DNA of 64,000 nt, taken from the NCBI RefSeq assembly GCF_009695635.1, contig NZ_VUNN01000013.1, positions 1 to 64,000 on the forward strand. The letters are read 5' to 3'. Position 1 is the stretch's first letter. Every line of letters begins with the position of its first letter. Shown piece by piece: positions 34,282 through 43,976 of this stretch. The stretch is from Bullifex porci. GTDB lineage: Bacteria; Spirochaetota; Spirochaetia; Sphaerochaetales; Sphaerochaetaceae. The notes beneath the pieces were generated by a model that saw only the letters and a list, made by a program, of their open reading frames with translations, did no database searches and was not told where the DNA came from. A program made the translations under genes and the position numbers.

Positions 34282-35698
34282 GATCTATGTTCTCTCATCA
34301 AATCCTGAAATAAAAGAAACACTTAGATCAATGATTATAAATACACTTGACGCTGTCCTTTCATCAATCGACAGCGACAGGTGCTACTCTGGAATTGATC
34401 CAAATGATTTACGAAGGATTATTAATAGCATAGAGGTACTACCTGAAAATGGTATTGGCTTTGATAAGACCTTAAAAAGAGTTGAAGAGGATGTATTACC
34501 GCATCTTCTTTCAACTTGGTCAACCTCATATATGCCACATCTACACTCCCCTGCTCTACTTGAAGCTATTGCTAGTGAATTAATAATTGCAATCTTTAAT
34601 GATTCACTTGATAGCTGGGATCAAGGACCTGCTGCTACCGAAATAGAGCTAATAGTCATTAAAAAGCTTTGTGAGCTCTTTGGCTATGGTGAGGATAGTG
34701 ATGGTGTTTTCACTTCTGGGGGAAGTGGATCTAATCTATCTGCTGTAATCCAAGCTAGAGATAAGTTTTGTAATGAGCAATTAAATTGGGATGTAAAGAA
34801 GAAGGGTCTTCCAGCTGAATATAAAAAGCTAAGAATATACACCTCCTCTATTTCACATTTCTCATTTGATAAAGCAAGTCACATTATTGGTCTTGGATAT
34901 GATAATGTTGTACACCTTCCTGTTAATGAAAAATGTCAAATTGACACTCTTAAGGCAGCAGAAATTATCAAGAATGATTATGAGGATGGATATCTTCCAT
35001 TTTTAATCGTTGCAACAATAGGAACAACAGATTTCGGTTCAATAGATAATGTAAAGGAGCTTAAGCAAATTGCAGATAAATATAACATGTATTTACACTG
35101 TGATGCAGCATATGGCTCAGGAGCAATTATGAGCTCCTATAGCTCACGTTTAGGGGAGCTATCCTTAGCAGACTCTATTACAATTGATTTTCATAAGATG
35201 TTCTTATTACCTATTTCTTGCTCCTGCTTAATAGTAAAAAATAAGAAGACTCTTGAGTGCTTTGAGCTACATGCAGACTATCTAAATCGAGAAGAGGATG
35301 AAGAGGATGGTTACGTAAATCTTGTTGGAAAAGCAATTCAAACAACAAGAAGAGCTGATGCACTTAAGGTTCTAATTGCATTCATGACTCGAGGTAGAGA
35401 TGGTTATAGAAGTATGATAGATAGAGTTATTGAGAATGCACAATACTTCTATAATAAGATTAAAGATGATCCTCTATTTATTACAGGCCCTAAGCCAGAG
35501 CTATCTAGCGTAGTCTTTGCTATAAATAAAGGTGATGAATTAAATAAGAGAATAAGAAGAGCTTTAATGAGTAAAGGAACTATCATTGGACAGACAGTTT
35601 GGAAAGAGAAGGTAATGCTAAAATTTACTCTTTTGAATCCAGCTTTGACCCATGAAAAAATAGATGAGCTTGTTAAAGCAATAAAAGAGTACAAATAG
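34268..35698 (+). CDS. ddc: L-2,4-diaminobutyrate decarboxylase
   Basis: 476 residues of group II PLP decarboxylase. It turns 2,4-diaminobutyrate into 1,3-diaminopropane. Family landmarks are HLHSPALLEAIASELIIAIFNDSLDSWDQ, FTSGGSGSNLSAV, HCDAAYGSGAIMS and the PLP lysine K310 in IDFHKMFLLP. The tandem overlap with dat is diagnostic of the dat-ddc pathway, giving a polyamine or polyamine precursor (norspermidine, where carboxynorspermidine enzymes exist). A terminator overlaps its stop codon. Confidence 0.9.
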   Translation: MRENEIYVLSSNPEIKETLRSMIINTLDAVLSSIDSDRCYSGIDPNDLRRIINSIEVLPENGIGFDKTLKRVEEDVLPHLLSTWSTSYMPHLHSPALLEAIASELIIAIFNDSLDSWDQGPAATEIELIVIKKLCELFGYGEDSDGVFTSGGSGSNLSAVIQARDKFCNEQLNWDVKKKGLPAEYKKLRIYTSSISHFSFDKASHIIGLGYDNVVHLPVNEKCQIDTLKAAEIIKNDYEDGYLPFLIVATIGTTDFGSIDNVKELKQIADKYNMYLHCDAAYGSGAIMSSYSSRLGELSLADSITIDFHKMFLLPISCSCLIVKNKKTLECFELHADYLNREEDEEDGYVNLVGKAIQTTRRADALKVLIAFMTRGRDGYRSMIDRVIENAQYFYNKIKDDPLFITGPKPELSSVVFAINKGDELNKRIRRALMSKGTIIGQTVWKEKVMLKFTLLNPALTHEKIDELVKAIKEYK

Positions 35699-35730
35699 AG
35701 GACACTTTCAAGTCCTCTATTTACTTTTTT
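35696..35730 (+). terminator. Terminator of dat-ddc
   Basis: TAGAGGAC, loop ACTTTCAA, GTCCTCTA, followed by TTTACTTTTTT. The ddc stop codon lies in the left arm. Confidence 0.88.
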
Positions 35731-35764
35731 CTACCTCTTCTATATATTTGTTTTTGCTTATCTC

Positions 35765-35793
35765 GTGACAAAGGATATAGTCTCTGTTATAAT
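35765..35793 (+). promoter_or_regulatory. tig-clpP-clpX promoter
   Basis: GTGACA (35765-35770), a 17-nt spacer ending in TGT, then TATAAT (35788-35793), giving an extended -10. About 50-60 nt of leader follow, with AAGGA before the tig ATG. Confidence 0.75.
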
Positions 35794-35852
35794 TTTTCGG
35801 AACTGCCTTTGAGCAAAGAATAATAAGATATTATTTATAAGGATGGTTGATT

Positions 35853-37202
35853 ATGGTCACCAATAAGAGTTTAACAGCATTAGAAAACTCACAGATGGCT
35901 CTCACACTTACAGTTGATGCAGCCTCAATTGAAGAAGCATACAAGGCAAAGCTTAATAAGTATGCAAAAGAAATCCAGATGAAGGGATTCAGAAAGGGTA
36001 AGGCTCCTACCTCTGTCATTGAGAGCAAGTTCGGTAGTGCTATCAGAGAAGAATCTACTTTCGATTTAATGGAATCATCTCTTAAAGAGACAATTGAAAC
36101 TCTCGAAGAGAAGGATAAGCCACTCCAGTTCTCTACTCCAGTATTACAGGATGAAGAGAAGCTTATCCCATTCAAGAAGGATAGCGATATTACATTTACA
36201 GTACACTACGATGTAAAGCCTTCTTTTGAGCTCCCACAGTACACAGGTCTCGATATCAAGTATAACTCAACAGAGGTTACTGATAGCGATGTTGATGCAG
36301 AGATTGAGAAGCTCAGAGAGCAGAATGCAGTAGTACTCAAGAAGGATACACCTGTTGCAAAGGGTGATATCGTTACATGTAACTACGTTGAGCTCGATAG
36401 CGAAGGTAATGAGGTTCCAGGAACAAGCAGAAAGGACTTCACATTTACAGTAGGTTCTTCATATAACTTCTATGGCTTCGATGATGATATCATCGGTATG
36501 GCTAAGGGTGAAGAGAAGAAATTCGAAAAGACCTATGGTGAGGATTATGCTAACCCAGATTACAAGGGCAAGACTATTACTTTAATTGTCAATGTTACAG
36601 AAGTAAAGGAAAGACAGCTTCCAGAGGTTGATGATGAATTCGCTCAGGATGTAAAGGAAGAGTACAATACTGTTGAAGATATGAAGAATGCTATTAAGGC
36701 TAATCTTCAGAAAGAAGTTGATGAGATGGTTGATAATGCAAAGAAGGATGCAATCATCGAAAAGCTCAATGAATCAGTTAATTTCGCAGTACCAGCTTCA
36801 ATGGTAGATTTCGAGCTTGAATCATCATGGAGAGATTATGTTAGACAGACAGGTCTTTCAGAGGATCAGATTCTTAACTACTTCAAGCAGAGTGGTATGA
36901 CTAAGGAGTCATTCACAGAGGGTTGGAGAGAGCCAGCTACAAAGAACCTTAAGAACCAGCTTATCTTAGAAGCTATTCAGAAGAAGGAAAACTTCGAGGT
37001 TGATGAGGCTGCTTTAGAGGAAGAGCTCAAGAAGAACATTAAAGAAGATACAGATGAGAGCACAAAGGAATACTACAGAAATGTATTAAGAGACAATATG
37101 CAGTATGCAAAGGTATTCCCATTCTTAATTGAGAATAACAATCTTACTGTTGATAAGGTTCTCTCAAAGTCTGAGTTCTTAGCAAGCCTCAACAAATATT
37201 GA
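35853..37202 (+). CDS. tig: Trigger factor
   Basis: 449 residues from the ATG at 35853. Three domains are visible: the ribosome-binding N-domain with the signature GFRKGKAPTSVIESKFG (about 45-61), the FKBP-type prolyl isomerase domain (KGDIVTCNYVELDSEG to FEKTYGEDYANPDYKG, about 160-245), and the helical C-terminal chaperone domain. It binds nascent chains at the ribosome exit. Codon use is visibly more biased toward C-ending codons than in neighbours, as expected for a highly expressed gene. It is followed by clpP and clpX in the classic order. Confidence 0.96.
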   Translation: MVTNKSLTALENSQMALTLTVDAASIEEAYKAKLNKYAKEIQMKGFRKGKAPTSVIESKFGSAIREESTFDLMESSLKETIETLEEKDKPLQFSTPVLQDEEKLIPFKKDSDITFTVHYDVKPSFELPQYTGLDIKYNSTEVTDSDVDAEIEKLREQNAVVLKKDTPVAKGDIVTCNYVELDSEGNEVPGTSRKDFTFTVGSSYNFYGFDDDIIGMAKGEEKKFEKTYGEDYANPDYKGKTITLIVNVTEVKERQLPEVDDEFAQDVKEEYNTVEDMKNAIKANLQKEVDEMVDNAKKDAIIEKLNESVNFAVPASMVDFELESSWRDYVRQTGLSEDQILNYFKQSGMTKESFTEGWREPATKNLKNQLILEAIQKKENFEVDEAALEEELKKNIKEDTDESTKEYYRNVLRDNMQYAKVFPFLIENNNLTVDKVLSKSEFLASLNKY

Positions 37203-37223
37203 TAGTTTAAGGAGACCGATATT

Positions 37224-37829
37224 TTGGATATTAACACAGTGAAGATGCACAACCTAGTTCCTTATGTCGTAGAGCAGTCAGGAAATGGTGAGCGTCAATA
37301 TGATATTTTTTCAAGACTATTAAAGGATAGGATTATTTTTCTTGATGGCGAAATTAGAGATGATATGGCTGATCTAGTAGTAGCTCAACTAATCTTCTTG
37401 GAAAGTGAAGATCCTAAAAAAGATATCAGTCTCTATATTAATTCTCCAGGCGGAAGTGTTACTGCTGGACTAGCAATTTATGATACTATGCAGTATATCC
37501 GCCCTGATGTTAGAACTATCTGTGTTGGTCAGGCTTGTTCAATGGCTTCATTGATTTTAGCCGCTGGTGCTCCTGGAAAAAGATCAATTCTCCCATATGC
37601 AAGAGTTATGATCCACCAGCCTTTTGGTGGTGTTGAAGGTCAAGCAACAGACATTCTTGTAGGCTCAAGAGAGTTACAGAGAATCAAGAAAATTAGCTCT
37701 GAGATTTTATCTAAGCATACAGGTAAGAGCGAGGAAGAGATTTCAAAAGCAATAGAAAGAGACTATTTTATGGATGCTGAAGGAGCTAAAGACTTCGGTA
37801 TCGTAGACTTAGTAATGGCAAGGAAATAA
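37224..37829 (+). CDS. clpP: ATP-dependent Clp protease proteolytic subunit
   Basis: 201 residues starting with TTG at 37224, 9 nt after AAGGAG; no ATG lies in a suitable position. The catalytic triad is S106 (GQACSMAS), H131 (RVMIHQP) and D180. The substrate-groove motif [20 protein letters not shown] is complete. It forms the tetradecameric protease chamber fed by ClpX, which is encoded 1 nt downstream. Confidence 0.97.
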   Translation: MDINTVKMHNLVPYVVEQSGNGERQYDIFSRLLKDRIIFLDGEIRDDMADLVVAQLIFLESEDPKKDISLYINSPGGSVTAGLAIYDTMQYIRPDVRTICVGQACSMASLILAAGAPGKRSILPYARVMIHQPFGGVEGQATDILVGSRELQRIKKISSEILSKHTGKSEEEISKAIERDYFMDAEGAKDFGIVDLVMARK

Positions 37830-37830
37830 T

Positions 37831-39084
37831 ATGGCACTTGGTAGAAATTCAAATAGAACCTGTTCATTTTGTGGAAAAGATGTATCACAGGTAAAGCAGC
37901 TTATCCATGGGCCTGGTGTATCTATCTGTGATGAATGTATCAATACTTGTCGCGAGATTTTGAAGGAAAATACAAAAGACTCCTCTTACTCTGCTAATCT
38001 CGAAACTATCCCTACCCCAGAAGAAATTAAAGCTTATCTTGATGAATATGTTATTGGTCAGGACGAAGCAAAAAAGGTACTCTCTGTTGCGGTATATAAC
38101 CACTATAAGAGAGTTAAATTCCAAGATAAAATTGCTCAGTCTGGTGTAGAGCTTGATAAGTCTAATATTTTATTAATTGGTCCTACAGGTACAGGTAAGA
38201 CTCTTTTAGCAAGAACACTTGCTAAGAAGCTTAATGTTCCTTTTGCTATTGCAGATGCTACAACTCTTACCGAAGCAGGCTATGTTGGTGAAGATGTTGA
38301 GAATATCTTATTAAAGCTCATTCAAGCTGCAGATGATGATATTGCTGCAGCTGAGCATGGTATTATTTTCATTGATGAAATCGATAAGATTAGTAAGAAA
38401 GGTGAAAATGTATCAATCACTAGAGATGTATCTGGAGAAGGTGTTCAGCAAGCCCTACTAAAGATTATTGAAGGTACTAATGCTTCTGTACCACCTCAGG
38501 GTGGTAGAAAGCATCCTAACCAAGAGATGCTTAAGATTAATACCAAAAATATTCTCTTTATCTGTGGTGGTGCCTTTGTTGGCCTAGATAAAATAATTGA
38601 AAAAAGAATAAGCTCTCACCCAATGGGTTTTGGTGCTGATATCGAAGCTTATGAGGATAAAAACTTTGAAGAGCTATTTAAAGAGCTTCATCCAGATGAT
38701 TTAATTAAATTCGGTCTCATCCCTGAATTTATCGGAAGACTTCCAATACATGTTGCACTTAACAACCTAAGAAAGGAAGACCTTAAGAGGATTATTACTG
38801 AGCCAAAGAACTCAATATTAAATCAATATAAGACCTCTCTCTCCTTAGATGGTATTAAGCTTACATTTACAGAGGAAGCAATCGATGCAATAAGCCAAAA
38901 GGCTATTGATCAAAAGACAGGAGCTAGAGGGCTTAGATCTATTATTGAAAATATCATGCTCGATATTTCCTATGAGCTACCATCTAGACACGATGTAACT
39001 GAGGTTATTGTTGATGAAGATTGTATAACTAAAAATTCAAGACCAAAGCTCATCCTAGATGAAACAAAACAGATAGAAAGATAA
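37831..39084 (+). CDS. clpX: ATP-dependent Clp protease ATP-binding subunit ClpX
   Basis: 417 residues. The zinc-binding domain has C11, C14, C33 and C36. The AAA+ module has Walker [16 protein letters not shown], pore loop GYVGEDVE, Walker [11 protein letters not shown], and the IGF-type ClpP-docking loop region near LMGFGADIE ([10 protein letters not shown] here). It unfolds substrates and feeds ClpP. It is the last gene of the tig-clpP-clpX operon, closed by a strong terminator. Confidence 0.97.
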   Translation: MALGRNSNRTCSFCGKDVSQVKQLIHGPGVSICDECINTCREILKENTKDSSYSANLETIPTPEEIKAYLDEYVIGQDEAKKVLSVAVYNHYKRVKFQDKIAQSGVELDKSNILLIGPTGTGKTLLARTLAKKLNVPFAIADATTLTEAGYVGEDVENILLKLIQAADDDIAAAEHGIIFIDEIDKISKKGENVSITRDVSGEGVQQALLKIIEGTNASVPPQGGRKHPNQEMLKINTKNILFICGGAFVGLDKIIEKRISSHPMGFGADIEAYEDKNFEELFKELHPDDLIKFGLIPEFIGRLPIHVALNNLRKEDLKRIITEPKNSILNQYKTSLSLDGIKLTFTEEAIDAISQKAIDQKTGARGLRSIIENIMLDISYELPSRHDVTEVIVDEDCITKNSRPKLILDETKQIER

Positions 39085-39091
39085 CAGTAAA

Positions 39092-39118
39092 GGAGTTGCC
39101 AATGGCAACTCTTTTTTA
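39092..39118 (+). terminator. Terminator of clpX
   Basis: GAGTTGCC, loop AAT, GGCAACTC (39093-39111), then TTTTTT. Confidence 0.93.
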
Positions 39119-39197
39119 TACATAAGTAAACCTACTAGTGTTCAAAGCTTATTCATACATTTATTAATTTTTTATATTATAACTATATATTTTTACT

Positions 39198-39213
39198 TGG
39201 CATGATAATTGCA
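39198..39213 (+). promoter_or_regulatory. Sigma-54 (RpoN) promoter
   Basis: TGGCATGATAATTGCA matches the consensus TGGCAYRN4TTGCW at every defined position, with the -24 GG (39199-39200) and -12 GC (39211-39212) ten bases apart. The expected start point is near 39225, and GGGGGAG plus an ATG follow at 39248. A chance full match in 64 kb of AT-rich DNA is unlikely. Confidence 0.8.
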
Positions 39214-39247
39214 TATATTCTTTTATAAAATCAAAGAGGGGGAGAAT

Positions 39248-40282
39248 ATGGATTATCGTTGTCTAAGTAAAGCTGAAACTGCAAAACTTGATGAAGCTGT
39301 TAAAACTATGTTTAGAAAGAAGAATGAGGGCTTATCTTATTCAATAGAATATGAGTTCGTAAAATCAAAAACTGAGCTACTCTTCTTTTTGATACCTTAT
39401 CGCTCCTTTTACATTGCTAGAGAACTATGCTCTGAATTTTATCTTTACATGCTTCCTAAGGTCGATATAATAATTAATTCCTACAGAATTACATCAAATG
39501 TTCCATACGTAGCTTACTTACATATTGTATTACGTACTCGCACTAAGAACTTTATTTTTCAAAAGGAAAAGCAAAAGCTGCAGGAAGAAAGATTCCTAAC
39601 TGGTTATGTCCAAATAGAAGATGGCTATGAGATATTTGAAAGTGAGCCACCCTATTGCTTAGATGAAGAAAAAGACTATGAGAACTTTAGTGAAGAAGTA
39701 TATACGCCTTCCCTTTCAGAACTAATTGATAGCATAGTATCCTCAGAGCCCCTTGCCCTAGAGACAGATAGCGAGGTAAGTAAAAAGCTTTTAGCATTTC
39801 TTTCAAATACTCTTAATAGAAAAAAATTCTTAGCATTCATAATGAATAATTATCGCTCATTAACAGATAAGGAAATAGAAGTGCTAGCAGAAATTATGAA
39901 TGTTAGTCCCAATGCCTTTGCAAATCTTTCTTTAAAACTTCATGACTTAAATGAACATAAATTCAAGCATATTGATAAAGCCTATGACCAAGTTATAAAT
40001 CGATATTGGAAACGATACTTGATAATTCTAGCAGCGTTATCTGAGGATACTGTTGATAAAAAGAGACGAAAGGAGCTTGAAACACAAAAGAATTTACTAA
40101 TTTCAAAGATTAGAATTAAGCAGCAAAGAAAAAGTGATTTACCAATTAGAGGGACACCTGCCAACTTAATAGCTACTGGCTTTAATTGCTCATCTGGATG
40201 TATATACAATTGGAGTAGAGAGGTTGAGTCCATTTTAGAAGCAATTGTTGCAGAGGAAGAGGAGGAATATTTATTCAATTAA
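39248..40282 (+). CDS. Sigma-factor-like protein (region 2-like plus C-terminal HTH-like), spirochaete type
   Basis: 344 residues from the ATG at 39248, preceded by GGGGGAG. Residues about 57-105 (RELCSEFYLYMLPKVDII, then VPYVAYLHIVLRTRTKNFI) follow the pattern of sigma-70 region 2: an acidic start, hydrophobic helix and aromatic/basic recognition helix. Residues 298-330 (LPIRGTPANLIATGFNCSSG) resemble a helix-turn-helix. A long acidic, helical middle part replaces region 3. It is preceded by a perfect sigma-54 promoter. It could be a divergent alternative sigma factor or other DNA-binding regulator. Family assignment is by pattern only. Confidence 0.6.
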   Translation: MDYRCLSKAETAKLDEAVKTMFRKKNEGLSYSIEYEFVKSKTELLFFLIPYRSFYIARELCSEFYLYMLPKVDIIINSYRITSNVPYVAYLHIVLRTRTKNFIFQKEKQKLQEERFLTGYVQIEDGYEIFESEPPYCLDEEKDYENFSEEVYTPSLSELIDSIVSSEPLALETDSEVSKKLLAFLSNTLNRKKFLAFIMNNYRSLTDKEIEVLAEIMNVSPNAFANLSLKLHDLNEHKFKHIDKAYDQVINRYWKRYLIILAALSEDTVDKKRRKELETQKNLLISKIRIKQQRKSDLPIRGTPANLIATGFNCSSGCIYNWSREVESILEAIVAEEEEEYLFN

Positions 40283-40321
40283 TACTTTTTGATATATAGA
40301 AAAAATATTATCATTTTCTAT

Positions 40322-41608
40322 ATGAAAAAATTATTAGCTCTTTCAATTATTCTCTCTTTAATTTCAATTCTATATGCAAATGGAATGCAGGAAGCAATTG
40401 ATAAGAATTCAGATAGCGTATATGTTGCAAATTCAAAGCTTGGATTTTCTATCGAGGTTGCAGGAAAAGATGATGATTTCACGCTAAGTGTTCCTTCTCA
40501 GCTTTTATATTTTTTGCCACTAGAAAAAAGTGATAATACACTAAGTAGTAAAGAGCTTGGAATAACATTTGAAGGCTCATTTCCTGGTAAAGTAATATTT
40601 AATCAATATAGCTATAGTGAGGAGCTTATATTTAATACTGTATCTAGGAATAAAACAAAGTATTATGAAAGGCCGCAAGAAATAAATAGACCTCAACGAG
40701 TTGAACAGGAATTAGAAATAATTCTAAGAGATGGAGCTATTCTTTCAGGAACTCTGACAGCTAAACCAAACACAAATAGTAATAAGGTTGTAGTTCTAAT
40801 TTCAGGCTCAGGCTCTCAAGATAGAGATAGCTTTATTGCAAACCATAAAATATTCCAAGTACTATCAGATAGCATAATTACTCAAGATATAGCTACATTC
40901 CGTTTTGATGATAGAGGTGTTGGAAAAAGCACAAAGCCTAATGAGAGCTTTACGACCTATGATTTAGCTGATGATGTAAGAGAAATTTGTAACGAGCTAA
41001 AAAGACTTGGCTATGAAGATATAATTCTATTAGGACACTCTGAAGGCGCTATTATCGCAAGCATTATCGCTTCAAGTGATAGCTCTATATATGCAACAAT
41101 TTTACTTTCTCCTCCTGCAATTAGTGGAAAAGAAATATTAATCGACCAAAATAGAACAGCATATCAAAATATTGGAGTTGATAATAATACTATTGAAAGC
41201 ATATTATCTATTCTTTCTATTGCTTATGATTATTTAATTAACCAGGATAGTGATAGCGCATTAAAGTATTTAGAGATGATTCTAGGACCTTCTGCGAAAA
41301 GTACTATTAAAGCATTAGAAACTCCTTGGTATAGAACCTTCTTAGCTTTAAACCCAGCTGAATATATGAATAAAATACATTGCCCTACTCTAGCGATTTT
41401 AGGTACAAATGATAAGCAGGTATCCTATAAGCTAAATAAAGAGCCTCTTGAAGACGCGTTAGGAAAGGAAAATGTTTTATTTCTTGAAGGAATTAACCAT
41501 ATTCTTCAATATTCAAATAGTGGAAACACAGATGAATATGGCTTAATTGAAGAAACTGTAAATGAAAATATATTAAATAGTATAAAGGAATTTTTATGTA
41601 CGATTTAA
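40322..41608 (+). CDS. Exported alpha/beta hydrolase (esterase-like)
   Basis: 428 residues from the ATG at 40322, where a signal peptide begins (MKKLLALSIILSLISILYA). The catalytic domain spans about 150-425: VVLISGSGSQDRDS is the oxyanion region, GHSEGA holds nucleophile S240, LGTNDKQV holds the likely acid Asp, and EGINHILQ the histidine. An N-terminal domain of about 110 residues resembles the additional domain of secreted peptidase/esterase families. No ribosome site is visible; TATCAT lies 7 nt before the ATG. It overlaps rdgB by 13 nt. Confidence 0.85.
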   Translation: MKKLLALSIILSLISILYANGMQEAIDKNSDSVYVANSKLGFSIEVAGKDDDFTLSVPSQLLYFLPLEKSDNTLSSKELGITFEGSFPGKVIFNQYSYSEELIFNTVSRNKTKYYERPQEINRPQRVEQELEIILRDGAILSGTLTAKPNTNSNKVVVLISGSGSQDRDSFIANHKIFQVLSDSIITQDIATFRFDDRGVGKSTKPNESFTTYDLADDVREICNELKRLGYEDIILLGHSEGAIIASIIASSDSSIYATILLSPPAISGKEILIDQNRTAYQNIGVDNNTIESILSILSIAYDYLINQDSDSALKYLEMILGPSAKSTIKALETPWYRTFLALNPAEYMNKIHCPTLAILGTNDKQVSYKLNKEPLEDALGKENVLFLEGINHILQYSNSGNTDEYGLIEETVNENILNSIKEFLCTI

Positions 41609-42204
41609 AGATTTATTTTGCATCATCAAATGATCATAAAAAGCAAGAGATGATGAGATTATTAAATGGAGTAAATATAACGCTTCCAAAGGAAGAAGCA
41701 ATAGCCTTTGACCCTGTTGAGGATGGTAATAGCTTTATTGAAAATGCGTTAATTAAAGCAAAGGATTTATATAAGAAGGTAAATGCACCTGTACTAGCAG
41801 ATGACTCTGGTCTTGTTGTTGATGCACTAAATGGCCGCCCAGGTATACATACAAGTCGCTATGGAGATGTAGATGGGAAAAAGCTTATACAGAGCGAAAA
41901 GAATGCAAAGCTCTTAGGAGAGATGGAAGGAAAGGAAAATAGAAGAGCACGCTTTGTATGTGCTCTAGTATTAATGGTTTCAAATGAAAAAATATATATT
42001 ATTCAAGAAACTGTTGAAGGATATATCGCACATAGCATCAGAGGTGAGCATGGCTTTGGCTATGACCCATTATTTCTCGTAGAGGAAACAGGAAAAAGTG
42101 CAGCAGAGCTCTCTGACAGCGAGAAGGATAAATACTCACATAGAGGAAGAGCTGTAAGAAAAATGAATTTAATCATTGAAAAGCTTAAAGAGGAATTAAA
42201 ATGA
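41596..42204 (+). CDS. rdgB: Non-canonical purine NTP pyrophosphatase (dITP/XTP)
   Basis: 202 residues of the HAM1/RdgB family, which removes dITP and XTP from the nucleotide pool. Signatures are IYFASSNDHKKQEM at the start (substrate loop S/T-x-N-x2-K), PVLADDSGLVVDALNGRPGIHTSRYG and GFGYDPLF. It lies between an esterase gene and pepF with overlaps of 13 and 4 nt, giving a three-gene operon. Confidence 0.95.
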   Translation: MYDLKIYFASSNDHKKQEMMRLLNGVNITLPKEEAIAFDPVEDGNSFIENALIKAKDLYKKVNAPVLADDSGLVVDALNGRPGIHTSRYGDVDGKKLIQSEKNAKLLGEMEGKENRRARFVCALVLMVSNEKIYIIQETVEGYIAHSIRGEHGFGYDPLFLVEETGKSAAELSDSEKDKYSHRGRAVRKMNLIIEKLKEELK

Positions 42205-43976
42205 AGAGAAGTGAACAAAAGCTAAATGATACTTGGGATTTATCATCACTATGTATCGATAAAAATGATTTTAATACACGCTATGAAAGACTATTAAAGG
42301 ATTTACCTACATTAGGATCATTTAATAAAACTCTTTCGCTTAGTAGCGATAATCTATATACTGCACTTGAGTTTATCAAGAATTTCTTAAAGGAAGCAGA
42401 GTGTATTTCTAGCTATGCATTTCTTTGCTTTGAAACAGATGCTGGTAAAGGTGAAAACGCAGAGCTTGCAGGTAAGGCATCTATATTACAAGCAAAGATC
42501 TCTGAAGCACTTTCCTATTTAGAGCCAGAAATACTATCTATAGATAAAGCTAAATTAGAGGAGGCGCTAGCAGAGCCTCGCTTTGAGGAATATAGAATCT
42601 TTATTTCAAAGATTATTCGTTTTGCACCTCACACTCTTTCAGAAAAGGAAGAAAGACTACTATCTCTAAACTCAGAGGCAGCAGAAGCTCCAAGTAGAGC
42701 ATTCCATGACCTAGTAGATGTAGATATGGATTTTGGAACAGTTAATGGTATAAAGCTTACACAATCAAGCTATATGAGCTTAATTAGAAATACAGATGAA
42801 GCTATCAGAAAGGAAGCATATATGAAGCTTCATAGCACATTTACTAATTTCCAGCATACTATCGCACGACTCTATGAGGGCTCTGTTAATCAAGATATTT
42901 TCTCATCTCGCGCTAGAGGATATTCATCAGCTCTTAGTGCATCTCTTTTTGCTGATAATGTACCTGAAGAGGTATATCGTAATTTAATAGCTCAAGTACA
43001 TGAGGGCTTTCCTGAGCTTCATCGCTACTATGCTTTAATGGCAAAGGTTCAGAAGAAGGACAAACTAAAGCACTATGATGTCTACTTACCTTTAGTTAAA
43101 AATATAGAGTGTAATTACACATATGAGGATGCAGTAGCATTGATAAAGGAAGCAATTTCACCTCTTGGAAAGGAATATCAAGATATATTAGTAAAGGGCT
43201 TAACAGAGGAGCGTTGGGTCGATAGATATGAAAATGATGGTAAACGTAGTGGAGCCTTCTCTGCTGGCTGCTATACAGGAAAGCCTTATATTCTAACAAA
43301 TTATAAAGAGGATGTAATAGACTCTGTTTTTACACTAATTCATGAGGGTGGACACTCAATGCACTCCTACTATAGTGCAAAAAGTAACCCATTTATGAAC
43401 TATAATTACACAATCTTTGAAGCAGAGGTTGCCTCAACCTTCAATGAGCAGCTACTATCACGCTATCTAATAAGCAATAGTAAGGATGATAAAATGAAGG
43501 CTTACCTACTCTCTCATGAGCTTTCTTCCTTAGTTGCTACACTCTTTAGACAAACTATGTTTGCTGAATATGAGCTATTAATTCATGAAGCAGTCGAAAG
43601 AGGAGAGGTTGCAACTGCAGAGTTTATGAGAAAAACCTATAGAGGATTACTTGAAAGCTACTTCGGTCCAATAATGGAATTTGAGGATAATAGTGATATT
43701 GAATGTATGAGAATACCTCATTTCTATAATGCCTTCTACGTATATAAATATGCTACAGGTATAAGTGCCTCTATAGCTTTAGCTGATAAGGTATTAAATG
43801 GAAATGAAGCTGATAGAAACGCTTATCTATCATTCTTAAAGAGTGGTGGCTCTAAATATCCAATAGAATCACTAAAGCTTGGTGGTGTTGATATGTCTAA
43901 GAAGGAAAGTGTTGAAAAGGCTATAAAGCACTTTGCAAAGCTGCTTGATGAGCTTGAAAGGATTATCGAATATTAA
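42201..43976 (+). CDS. pepF: Oligoendopeptidase F (M3 family)
   Basis: 591 residues. It is a cytoplasmic zinc peptidase that cuts peptides of about 7-17 residues. The zinc site is H381-E382-G-G-H385 in LIHEGGHSMHSYY, with the third ligand expected in FEAEVASTFNEQ. The N-terminal part is the usual M3B domain with NDTWDLSSL. The last 14 nt overlap the convergent small gene. Confidence 0.95.
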   Translation: MKRSEQKLNDTWDLSSLCIDKNDFNTRYERLLKDLPTLGSFNKTLSLSSDNLYTALEFIKNFLKEAECISSYAFLCFETDAGKGENAELAGKASILQAKISEALSYLEPEILSIDKAKLEEALAEPRFEEYRIFISKIIRFAPHTLSEKEERLLSLNSEAAEAPSRAFHDLVDVDMDFGTVNGIKLTQSSYMSLIRNTDEAIRKEAYMKLHSTFTNFQHTIARLYEGSVNQDIFSSRARGYSSALSASLFADNVPEEVYRNLIAQVHEGFPELHRYYALMAKVQKKDKLKHYDVYLPLVKNIECNYTYEDAVALIKEAISPLGKEYQDILVKGLTEERWVDRYENDGKRSGAFSAGCYTGKPYILTNYKEDVIDSVFTLIHEGGHSMHSYYSAKSNPFMNYNYTIFEAEVASTFNEQLLSRYLISNSKDDKMKAYLLSHELSSLVATLFRQTMFAEYELLIHEAVERGEVATAEFMRKTYRGLLESYFGPIMEFEDNSDIECMRIPHFYNAFYVYKYATGISASIALADKVLNGNEADRNAYLSFLKSGGSKYPIESLKLGGVDMSKKESVEKAIKHFAKLLDELERIIEY

